A DNA stretch of 9,862 nt, taken from assembly GCA_937892135.1 (NCBI GenBank), contig CALAUK010000107.1, forward strand, positions 1-9,862, in the 5' to 3' direction. Positions 1 to 5,524 of the stretch are shown here, one piece after another (the stretch's first letter is position 1; every line of letters starts with the position of its first letter). Below the pieces are notes generated by a model. The model did not search any database, was not told where the DNA came from, and saw only the letters and a list, made by a program, of their open reading frames with translations. Made by a program: the position numbers and the translations under genes. Origin of the DNA: an uncultured Clostridia bacterium (GTDB lineage: Bacteria > Bacillota > Clostridia > UBA1381 > UMGS1253).

Positions 1-362
1 TTATCTTGACGGTAGAGGATAGGTGTATCCTTTCCCCACAAAACGCCGTAACGGATATTATTTTCAGCAAGTCCGCCTATTATGTAGTCAAGCATAATAA
101 CTAAAACATATCCTGAAAAATTTTGCACGGGAGGCGCAGCGACGCCCCCTAAAAGCATTTGTAAAAGCGCATAAACAACAGCCGTTAAAAGCCCCCATTT
201 CCACTCTGCAACGATTGATGCTACAATTATTGGCACCATACTAGCCAATGTTACAGAGCCTCCCTGAGCCCATTTAAACGGCAATACAGACGAAAGCCAG
301 GCAAGCACAAACGCTACCGCAGCCATCATCGCGCAAACTGTGATTTTTTTTGTTTTGTTCAT
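1..362 (-). CDS. thiT: Thiamine ECF transporter S component ThiT (3' part cut off by window edge)
   Basis: This is the substrate-binding membrane subunit of an energy-coupling-factor transporter, which takes up thiamine together with a shared EcfAA'T module. About 120 residues are visible of a family usually near 180-200, because the gene runs off the left edge. The protein begins MNKTKKITVCAMMAAVAFVLA. It has a first hydrophobic helix (about 8-25), then the family-typical stretch with QGGSVTLASMVPI (about 34-46), EWKWGLL (about 54-60) and further hydrophobic helices reaching LDY near residue 93. The residues after LDY resemble the family less to my eye, but no stop or obvious frameshift explains this. 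The ATG has a strong AGGAGG site 8-9 nt upstream (371-376). The TPP riboswitch directly upstream strongly supports thiamine rather than another vitamin as the substrate. Confidence 0.88.
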   Translation of the reverse strand, partial: MNKTKKITVCAMMAAVAFVLAWLSSVLPFKWAQGGSVTLASMVPIIVASIVAEWKWGLLTAVVYALLQMLLGGVAAPPVQNFSGYVLVIMLDYIIGGLAENNIRYGVLWGKDTPILYRQD

Positions 363-403
363 TTAAATATTCCTCCTTAGTGTGATGAATAAATGAACGC
401 AAG

Positions 404-440
404 ACAAACAAAAATGCTGTGCCAAATAAGACACAGCATT
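404..440 (-). terminator. Riboswitch-controlled intrinsic terminator (attenuator) of thiT
   Basis: On the minus strand a perfect 9-bp stem, AATGCTGTG with CACAGCATT, encloses a 10-nt loop and is followed by TTTTTGTTT. It lies between the TPP aptamer and the thiT ribosome-binding site, which is where the expression platform of a transcription-terminating riboswitch belongs. When TPP is bound the hairpin should form and transcription should stop before thiT. The ribosome-binding site lies outside the hairpin, so control is more likely by termination than by blocking translation. I did not identify a convincing antiterminator pairing by eye. Confidence 0.8.
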
Positions 441-452
441 AAAATGCATATT

Positions 453-534
453 ATTCCTACGTTGGCATTATCCAAATCAGGTTTTCGGGTCGAAGATTTA
501 ATCTTCCTCTCAGCCTGTTAAAACAAGCTCCCCG
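453..534 (-). promoter_or_regulatory. TPP riboswitch (THI-box aptamer)
   Basis: All conserved THI-box elements are present in order on the minus strand. GGGG (533-530) is followed by a short P3 arm built from GCTTG and CAGGC. Next come CTGAGA (513-508), a perfect extra hairpin GAAGAT-TAA-ATCTTC, ACCC (pairing with the GGG to form P2), CCTGAT (481-476), GGATAATGCC (473-464), and finally the CGTAGGAA closing segment ending at 453. The RNA senses thiamine pyrophosphate and represses the downstream thiamine-uptake gene through the attenuator at 404-440. Confidence 0.96.
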
Positions 535-547
535 TTTTTATTTTTAA

Positions 548-559
548 TTGTCCGGACAA
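548..559. repeat. 12-bp perfect palindrome at the thiT transcription start
   Basis: TTGTCCGGACAA is its own reverse complement and spans the predicted +1 of the thiT leader (about 557). The transcript would begin with the self-complementary GUCCGGAC. A partly overlapping 9-bp inverted repeat, GACAAATGT (555-563) with ACATTTGTC (582-590), brackets the -10 box and enters the -35 box. These could be operator half-sites or chance symmetry in AT-rich promoter DNA. Confidence 0.4.
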
Positions 560-563
560 ATGT

Positions 564-592
564 ATTATACATAAAAAATAAACATTTGTCAA
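564..592 (-). promoter_or_regulatory. SigA-type promoter of the thiT leader
   Basis: A perfect TTGACA (592-587) and a perfect TATAAT (569-564) are separated by 17 nt on the minus strand. The expected start is a G at about 557, which places the riboswitch about 23 nt into the transcript. The -35 box begins only 7 nt past the prfA stop codon, so no separate terminator fits between prfA and this promoter. Confidence 0.9.
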
Positions 593-599
593 CATTTTT

Positions 600-1673
600 T
601 TAGTTTTCGGCATTCGCCTTAAGCTTTTCTGCCTGATCTGCAGTGTTTAAAGCATCTATAATCTCGTCTAAATCTCCGTCCATAACGGCTTCAATTCTGT
701 GAAGTGTAAGTCCGATTCTGTGGTCTGTAACACGACCCTGAGGGAAGTTATATGTTCTTATTCTTTCACTTCTGTCGCCTGTTCCGACCTGGCTTTTTCT
801 GTTTTCTGCAATTTCTGCGTTCTGCTGTGCGCTTATAAGCTCAAAAAGCCTTGAACGAAGAATTTTCATAGCCTTATCCTTGTTTTTGTGCTGGCTCTTT
901 TCGTCCTGACAGGAAACAACAAGACCTGTCGGCAAATGAGTTATGCGGACTGCAGAGTCAGTTGTGTTAACGCACTGACCGCCGGGACCGCCCGCGCGGA
1001 ATACATCTATTCTTAAATCGTTCTGGTTAATCTCAACCTCAACCTCCATAGCCTCGGGCAAAACCGCAACCGTAACTGTTGAAGTGTGAATTCTGCCTGA
1101 AGACTCTGTTGCGGGAACTCTTTGAACTCTGTGAACGCCGCTTTCAAATTTAAGGCGTGAATATGCACCCTGACCTGTAAGCATAAAAGAAATTTCTTTA
1201 TAGCCACCAATATCTGTGGGGTTTGAGCTTAGTATTTCAACCTTCCAGCGTTTAGCCTCTGCATACATAGAATACATTCTAAAAAGGCTTCCTGCAAACA
1301 AAGCAGCCTCTTCGCCGCCTGCGCCACCTCTTATTTCAATAATAACGTTCTTTTCATCGTTAGGGTCTTTGGGCAAAAGAAGAATTTTAAGCTCTTCAGA
1401 AAATCTTTCAATGTCTTCTTCACATCTTTCAATTTCAGAATAAAGCATTTCGGAAAATTCCTTGTCCTGAGGCTCTTCCAAAAGCATTTTTGCTTCGTCT
1501 ATCGTTTCTTTTGCAGACTTATATTCCCTGTATTTTTCAACGATGGACGTAATGTCAGATTGCTCTTTACATAGCTTTCTCCAGGTATCGTTGTCCGCGA
1601 TTATTTCAGGGTCAGCAATCTTTTTCGAAAGCTCATCGTATCTTGTTTCAATAAATGCCAGTTTTTCAAACAT
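600..1673 (-). CDS. prfA: Peptide chain release factor 1 (RF1)
   Basis: RF1 recognises UAA and UAG stop codons in the ribosomal A site and triggers hydrolysis of peptidyl-tRNA. The 357-residue length is normal. The codon-recognition loop carries the RF1-type tripeptide PAT (187-189, in RVPATESSGRIHTS) rather than the SPF of RF2. The catalytic GGQ is at 231-233 within RAGGPGGQCVN; its glutamine is the usual PrmC methylation site, though no prmC lies in this window. The N-terminal third (about 1-100) is the helical domain 1. The ATG is preceded by GGAGA (around 1684-1680). It is the last gene of the femX - racemase - prfA unit, 14 nt after the racemase stop. No terminator follows, because the thiT promoter begins almost at once. 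Confidence 0.98.
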   Translation of the reverse strand: MFEKLAFIETRYDELSKKIADPEIIADNDTWRKLCKEQSDITSIVEKYREYKSAKETIDEAKMLLEEPQDKEFSEMLYSEIERCEEDIERFSEELKILLLPKDPNDEKNVIIEIRGGAGGEEAALFAGSLFRMYSMYAEAKRWKVEILSSNPTDIGGYKEISFMLTGQGAYSRLKFESGVHRVQRVPATESSGRIHTSTVTVAVLPEAMEVEVEINQNDLRIDVFRAGGPGGQCVNTTDSAVRITHLPTGLVVSCQDEKSQHKNKDKAMKILRSRLFELISAQQNAEIAENRKSQVGTGDRSERIRTYNFPQGRVTDHRIGLTLHRIEAVMDGDLDEIIDALNTADQAEKLKANAEN

Positions 1674-1687
1674 ACTGTTTCTCCAAT

Positions 1688-2782
1688 CTATCTGTATTCA
1701 CGCTTAATTGATTTATCAATCAAAATGGGATTTATCTCAAACGAAACTTTATCTCCCGTGTATGCCGTAATGTCGGTAATATCTACAACAACATTAAACA
1801 TACTTACTCTTCCCAAAATCGGGCATTTTTTGCCGTTTATACGTGCATAAACTTTTTTGTCCTTAATAAGAGATAGCATATCATTTATTGCATAGCGCAC
1901 ACAATCTAAAAAACGGAAAGTGTCGTTTGCTTTAATAACGCCGAAGCCGTCCATATATCCAACGGGTACAACGGCAATTTTTGTTTCTCTCTTTGTTGTA
2001 TATGTGTTCGCATAGCCTATGTTATATCCCTTTGGCAAAATCTTTGTTTCAATAATTTCGCTCTCAAGGTGGGCAATTCTCTTTAAATGAAGGCAGTTTT
2101 CACCAATAATTCTTCCTAAAAACGCAGAGCCAACACGAACTGCATCAAGGTGCATATCAGGATACTTTAAAAATGCGCTTGAATTTGAAATGTGCAAAAG
2201 CTTAGTGTCAATCTCTCTTTTGTTTAAATCTAAAACGAATGCCATAAAGCGATTAAACTGAGCTTTGGTGTTTTTCACACTTTTTGAAAATGAGTCTGAA
2301 AAATGAGAAAACGTTCCAACAAGTTCGCAGTTTTCCAAAGATAAAACAGCCTTTGCAGCATCTTCAGGCTTTGTATATAAGTAACCGAATCTTCCAAAAC
2401 CCGTATCAACTGCAAGCTGATATTTTATTATCTCGTCAAGCTTTTTTGAAACAACGCCTAAAACAGATGCTGACTCGTCAGACGAAACTGTTAAAACTAT
2501 TCCCTTTTTTATAAGCTCTTCTGCTTTTTCTATATCGCAAACGGGAGTTAAAAGCATAACATTCGCATCACACACCGCCTCTTTAACGGCTATAGCCTCT
2601 TCGGGCAGGCAAACTGAAAAATCACGGATGCCATTTTCATAAAGAAGAGAAGAAAACTCGCCTATTCCAAGCCCGTATCCGTTACCCTTTACCATTGCGA
2701 TAACCTTTGTGTTTTTGGCGTGTTCTTTTATTTTATTGATGTTTTCAATTAAATCAGCTTTATTAACTACAAGCCTTTTCAT
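1688..2782 (-). CDS. Alanine-racemase-like PLP enzyme, atypical C-terminus
   Basis: This is a fold-type III PLP racemase that interconverts L- and D-alanine or a similar amino acid. Seen in the 364-residue protein: the PLP lysine K32 in AMVKGNGYG (usual AVVKANAYG); VDTGFGRFG with the conserved arginine; a SHFSDS histidine; an SNSS serine; VRVG with the arginine that contacts the PLP ring; and the catalytic tyrosine in IGYANTYT. It then departs from the family. GRVSMFNVVVD has F and N where most racemases have D and Q. The stretch between GDKV and the terminal YEV-like segment is about 20 residues shorter than usual. The tyrosine of the C-terminal YRVPR motif also appears to be lost (IDKSIKREYR). 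The start lies 1 nt after the femX stop (TAAGATG), implying translational coupling. The alr family is sure; the amino acid racemised is not, so I give no symbol. Confidence 0.85.
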   Translation of the reverse strand: MKRLVVNKADLIENINKIKEHAKNTKVIAMVKGNGYGLGIGEFSSLLYENGIRDFSVCLPEEAIAVKEAVCDANVMLLTPVCDIEKAEELIKKGIVLTVSSDESASVLGVVSKKLDEIIKYQLAVDTGFGRFGYLYTKPEDAAKAVLSLENCELVGTFSHFSDSFSKSVKNTKAQFNRFMAFVLDLNKREIDTKLLHISNSSAFLKYPDMHLDAVRVGSAFLGRIIGENCLHLKRIAHLESEIIETKILPKGYNIGYANTYTTKRETKIAVVPVGYMDGFGVIKANDTFRFLDCVRYAINDMLSLIKDKKVYARINGKKCPILGRVSMFNVVVDITDITAYTGDKVSFEINPILIDKSIKREYR

Positions 2783-2783
2783 C

Positions 2784-3833
2784 TTACTGACCGCCTTTGT
2801 TTTTCTTTAAATAAAATCTCCGTCTGAGTTCACGATATGTTTTTTCACCTTTTTCAACCAAAAAATACATAAACGGATTAAAAACATAATCCAATGTGCC
2901 GACATATTCGACTCTCTCTGCATTAAAGCCCATTTTAAATCTTAAAAGACCGTTAGTTTCATCAGCATCGCTCGGTACACCGCGGAAATCATATATATCG
3001 CAGTTTTCCTCGATTGCCCACTTCATCATTTCCCACTGCATAAGATAATTCGGCATAGCATTTCGGTTTTTGTTTGAGCTTGCGCCGTAAAGATAACAAA
3101 CAGTGTTTCCGTAAAGAATGGAAATTGCGCCCGAGATAACCTCACCTTCGTATTTTACAAGGTAAAGGCGCATCATATCGCCTAATGAGTCATACATTTT
3201 TTCAAAGTATTCAAGTGACCTCGGCATAAATCCGTCTCTTAAACCGGTTTCAACCATAACATCATGGAAAACTTTTAAGTCTTCTCTTTTGCCTATTTCA
3301 ACGCTGCATCCTTTTTTTATTGAAAGTCTTATATTATAACGATGCTTTGAGTGAAAAGAATCAAAAACCTCTTCCTCAGTCATACCTTTAATATTCTTTT
3401 TAACAACCACATTAGGCTGAATTGCCTCAAAATCCTTAGCCTCAATTATCTTAAAGCCCAAATCGGTCATAATATTTTTAAACTTTTCATCGCCCTTTTC
3501 GATATCAGGGTCGATTTTTAAAACATAGCTTTTGTGTTTTTTTGCAAGCTCTTTTGCAGAACTTATAAGCTCAGCCATTGTTTCTTTATCATAAATATCA
3601 CACACAGGTCCTCTTTGAGAATACATTAAAGTAGAATTAAAAAAAGGAACCTTTCTTATCAAAAGAGACATAGAACCCTTTATCTTTCCGTTCTCATCAA
3701 GGCTTAAAACAACCTCATTTTTCCACATATCCTTAAGTTTTGCCCACTCGGGATACTGCGCAAAATTAGCTCTCGGGTGATTTTTTAAAAACTCTTTATA
3801 TTCATTTAATTTATCATCTGTTAAAAGCTGCAT
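2784..3833 (-). CDS. FemX/FemAB-family peptidoglycan cross-bridge aminoacyltransferase
   Basis: Fem ligases use aminoacyl-tRNA to add amino acids to the lysine or diaminopimelate side chain of lipid II in the cytoplasm, building the peptidoglycan bridge. The 349 residues form two GNAT-like domains. Family signatures seen are NHPRANFAQYPEWAKLK near the N-terminus, SQRGPVCD (about 72-79), the KHRYNIRLSIKKG segment, AISILYGNTVCYLYGAS, and YDFRGVP followed by RFKMGF near the C-terminus. The seryl-tRNA-synthetase-like coiled-coil arm of staphylococcal FemA and FemB is missing, so the length and architecture match FemX-type enzymes. The amino acid transferred (Ala, Ser or Gly) cannot be read from the sequence. 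It is the first gene of the operon and is coupled to the racemase, which suggests a joint role in envelope amino-acid supply. The basic tail (RRRFYLKKNKGG) is common in the family. Confidence 0.9.
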   Translation of the reverse strand: MQLLTDDKLNEYKEFLKNHPRANFAQYPEWAKLKDMWKNEVVLSLDENGKIKGSMSLLIRKVPFFNSTLMYSQRGPVCDIYDKETMAELISSAKELAKKHKSYVLKIDPDIEKGDEKFKNIMTDLGFKIIEAKDFEAIQPNVVVKKNIKGMTEEEVFDSFHSKHRYNIRLSIKKGCSVEIGKREDLKVFHDVMVETGLRDGFMPRSLEYFEKMYDSLGDMMRLYLVKYEGEVISGAISILYGNTVCYLYGASSNKNRNAMPNYLMQWEMMKWAIEENCDIYDFRGVPSDADETNGLLRFKMGFNAERVEYVGTLDYVFNPFMYFLVEKGEKTYRELRRRFYLKKNKGGQ

Positions 3834-3868
3834 AGTAAAATTACCTTTCGTTTTAAGTTATCCATAAT

Positions 3869-3897
3869 ATTTTATACTACTTGCTAAGTTTTGTCAA
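3869..3897 (-). promoter_or_regulatory. SigA-type promoter for femX - racemase - prfA
   Basis: TTGACA (3897-3892, 6/6) and TAAAAT (3874-3869, 5/6) are spaced by 17 nt on the minus strand. The expected start is a G at about 3862, giving a 5' leader of about 29 nt with GAAAGG as the ribosome-binding site before the femX ATG at 3833. The -35 box lies inside the last codons of the CYTH gene, so the femX operon can be transcribed separately from it. Confidence 0.68.
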
Positions 3898-4389
3898 GTC
3901 GGGAATGTTTTTGGCGAGCGCATGATTTGTAAACTCTTTTTTGTCGGTTACCTCTACTAAAATCTTAATAAACGGAGGAAAATCAATCTCTTCATTTTCT
4001 TCTTTTAATTCAACCTCCAAAAAGGCAAAAGTGTCCCAGAAATCAAAAATATCAATCTCGAAAATATGCTCGCCGTATTCAAATGCAATTCTTGTTTTTT
4101 TAATCGCATTTAAGCTTTTATCAGCCATTTTTAAAAGGCTTTCGTATTCTTCTTCTGAAATAACTTTTTCGTTTTCAATTCTCTTAATGTCAGAAATTCT
4201 TTTCTTTTCGGTATATGTATACTCGGTTTTAGAAGAAAACTCTCTTTTTCTGACCCTTGCATTTATGTTTTTATCTGAAAGGTCAAGATAAGTTTGTGTT
4301 ATCTTGGATGCTTCTGCTTTAAAGTTTTTTAAAATATAATCTGTGTCGGGCAAGCTTATAAGAAACTTTCTTTCTATTTCGTAATTCAC
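3877..4389 (-). CDS. CYTH-domain protein (inorganic triphosphatase-like)
   Basis: CYTH proteins form an eight-stranded beta tunnel that binds triphosphate and divalent metal. Bacterial members of this size usually hydrolyse inorganic tripolyphosphate or nucleoside triphosphates. The 170-residue protein shows the defining N-terminal ExExK motif as EIERK (4-8). It also has ARVRKRE (about 44-50), YTEKKR, the KTRIAFEYG strand, and the acidic FEIDIFD and FLEVELKEE strands that supply metal-binding glutamates. No HD, CHAD or other domain is fused to it. The start codon is GTG, supported by an excellent GGGAGGG site 7 nt upstream. The gene ends in TAG, 43 nt before femX. The mscL promoter faces the opposite way across a 123-nt gap. 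Class IV adenylyl cyclase activity is possible for this fold but less likely for a short generic family member. Confidence 0.85.
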   Translation of the reverse strand: MNYEIERKFLISLPDTDYILKNFKAEASKITQTYLDLSDKNINARVRKREFSSKTEYTYTEKKRISDIKRIENEKVISEEEYESLLKMADKSLNAIKKTRIAFEYGEHIFEIDIFDFWDTFAFLEVELKEENEEIDFPPFIKILVEVTDKKEFTNHALAKNIPDLTKLSK

Positions 4390-4392
4390 GTG

Positions 4393-4403
4393 CCTTCCCT
4401 CCC
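4393..4403 (-). promoter_or_regulatory. Ribosome-binding site that fixes the GTG start of the CYTH gene
   Basis: GGGAGGGAAGG on the minus strand places GGGAGGG 7 nt before the GTG at 4389. The only nearby ATG upstream (4405-4403) is out of frame and overlaps this site. The GTG is therefore the best start, and it brings the protein to the expected MNYEIERK beginning. Confidence 0.75.
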
Positions 4404-4429
4404 ATTTGTAAAATAATTTTTAAAAAGTA

Positions 4430-4458
4430 TTGCTTTTTCTGCCATTTTCCGCTAAAAT
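4430..4458 (+). promoter_or_regulatory. Probable promoter of mscL
   Basis: TTGCTT (4430-4435) and TAAAAT (4453-4458) are spaced by 17 nt. The expected start is a G at about 4465, giving a leader of about 48 nt. The -35 box matches consensus at only 3 of 6 positions, so the call rests mainly on the -10 box and the spacing. AGAAAGG (4495-4501) is the ribosome-binding site. I see no confident promoter for the CYTH gene on the opposite strand of this 123-nt gap. Confidence 0.5.
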
Positions 4459-4512
4459 ATTTATGTACGCAAGCTTAAATAAAATTCAAGCGACAGAAAG
4501 GCAGTTTTAATT

Positions 4513-4956
4513 ATGAAAAAATTTCTAAATGATTTTAAGGCATTTGCTCTTAAAGGCAACATTGTTGATATGGCTGTCGGCGTTGTTATCGGCGGTGCTT
4601 TCGGCAAAATTGTAACATCTCTTGTTCAGGATATCATAACTCCTGTTATCAGCGTTTTAACAGGTAAGGTTTCTTTAGTAGACCTTAAATATGTTTTAAG
4701 CGCAGCAGAGCTTTCAGAGGCAGGCGAAATTCTTAAAAATGAAGTAGCAATCAACTACGGCTCATTTGTTCAGTCTATTATAGACTTTTTAATTATCGCT
4801 CTTTCAATCTTCGTTGTTATCCGCATTATGATGAAGGCTCAAGAATCTCTTGCAGCTCTAAAGAAGAAAGAAGAAGAGATTAAAGAAGAAGCACCCGCTA
4901 AAAAGCCTGATGATATTGTGCTTTTAGAAGAAATAAGAGATTTACTTAAGAAATAA
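4513..4956 (+). CDS. mscL: Large-conductance mechanosensitive channel MscL
   Basis: MscL is a homopentameric membrane channel that opens under membrane tension and releases solutes during osmotic downshock. The 147-residue protein has the family layout. It has an amphipathic N-terminus (MKKFLNDFKAFALKGN), then TM1 from about 15 to 45 with the highly conserved NIVDMAVGVVIGGAFGKI pore-lining signature. A periplasmic loop follows (about 50-80), then TM2 (about 84-107) and a cytoplasmic tail. The tail holds a charged KKKEEEIKEE linker and a final amphipathic helix (DDIVLLEEIRDLLKK) that forms the C-terminal bundle. It is a single-gene unit, with its own promoter candidate and a strong terminator 8-9 nt after the stop. 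Confidence 0.98.
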   Translation: MKKFLNDFKAFALKGNIVDMAVGVVIGGAFGKIVTSLVQDIITPVISVLTGKVSLVDLKYVLSAAELSEAGEILKNEVAINYGSFVQSIIDFLIIALSIFVVIRIMMKAQESLAALKKKEEEIKEEAPAKKPDDIVLLEEIRDLLKK

Positions 4957-4960
4957 TTTA

Positions 4961-4986
4961 AAAGGCCGCCTTTGGCGGCTTTTTTT
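4961..4986. terminator. Bidirectional intrinsic terminator between mscL and the Sm-like gene
   Basis: GCCGCC (4965-4970) and GGCGGC (4974-4979) form a perfect GC stem with a three-base loop. It is extended by AAAG with TTTT and flanked by A and T runs on both sides. On the plus strand the T run is 4980-4986. On the minus strand the hairpin is followed by CTTTT and overlaps the end of the Sm-like gene (its TAA is at 4987-4985). It should end both converging transcripts. Confidence 0.93.
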
Positions 4987-5515
4987 ATTTCAGGTATTTT
5001 GAAACAAGCTTTATATATCTTCCGCCAAAGGAAACTGATGTGATACGGCTTAAGGGAACGTTGGCTCTTTCTTCTTCCCAGAAGCCTGTATCATTAAAGG
5101 TTTTTAAGATAATTTCACCCTTTTTTACTTCTTCGATTTTTCCCTCATAGAAATAGTTTTCCTCATAGCCTTCGCACTGAATAATAACATTTTCGCCTAT
5201 GTCAGAAAGTTTTCTTAAAAACGGCTTAAGCCCTGTTAAATCAAAATCGGACTTGGCTTCAAAATCGCATAGTCCCTCGCTTTTTAAGATGCTTTGTAAA
5301 AACTTTTCCTCGTCTTCTGAGAAAGCATCGGTAATATCCTGAGTGCGAATAAGACGAAAGCCATCAAAATCAAGATTATAGACATTTTTTAAAAGCACTA
5401 AGCTATCTGACATGCCTAAAATGAACCCATACACGCTAAGAGAATCTATCATCTCGCGGTTTATAGCTACAAGAGCTTTTTCCTTCAAGCAATTTTTAAG
5501 TGTCTCCATTACCAT
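4985..5515 (-). CDS. Uncharacterised protein, possibly two Sm-like domains, downstream of RNase R
   Basis: I do not recognise this 176-residue protein as a named family. It is soluble, with no signal peptide or membrane segment. It appears to hold two similar small beta-barrel units. The first is about 8-62 (KEKALVAINREMIDSLSVYG, ILGMSDSLVLLKN, IRTQDITD). The second is about 107-175 (ENVIIQCEGYEE, YFYEGKIEEVKKGEIILKT, VPLSRITSVSFGGRYIKLVS). Each has the pattern of a bent five-strand Sm/LSm-like fold: an opening strand, a glycine turn, a KKGEIILK-type central strand, and a closing I..V.FG strand. That reading is inference from pattern only. The first ATG (5515) has GAGG 7 nt upstream; a second ATG lies at 5509. 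The gene begins 9 nt after the rnr stop and ends in the shared terminator, so it is co-transcribed with RNase R, which suggests an RNA-related role. Confidence 0.7.
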   Translation of the reverse strand: MVMETLKNCLKEKALVAINREMIDSLSVYGFILGMSDSLVLLKNVYNLDFDGFRLIRTQDITDAFSEDEEKFLQSILKSEGLCDFEAKSDFDLTGLKPFLRKLSDIGENVIIQCEGYEENYFYEGKIEEVKKGEIILKTFNDTGFWEEERANVPLSRITSVSFGGRYIKLVSKYLK

Positions 5516-5524
5516 AACAAAACC

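Noticed and set aside
1..90. A frameshift in the distal visible part of thiT
   Set aside because: The residues after LDY look less family-like. The other two frames either hit a stop or give no better match, and the window edge prevents further judgement.
1013..1443. Open frames on either strand inside prfA, and similar ones inside other genes
   Set aside because: They are shadow frames within clearly conserved genes. They lack ribosome-binding sites and their translations are low in complexity or unlike proteins.
3877..4389. Class IV adenylyl cyclase for the CYTH gene
   Set aside because: The fold allows it, but a short stand-alone protein with a simple EIERK start fits the common triphosphatase-like group better. 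No cAMP-related gene is nearby.
4390..4512. A minus-strand promoter for the CYTH gene
   Set aside because: Several weak TTGaat- or TATTTT-like boxes exist, but none combines acceptable -35 and -10 boxes at 16-18 nt spacing.
4985..5515. smpB, expected after rnr
   Set aside because: The protein has none of the SmpB conserved segments and a different length and strand pattern. No tmRNA is visible nearby either.
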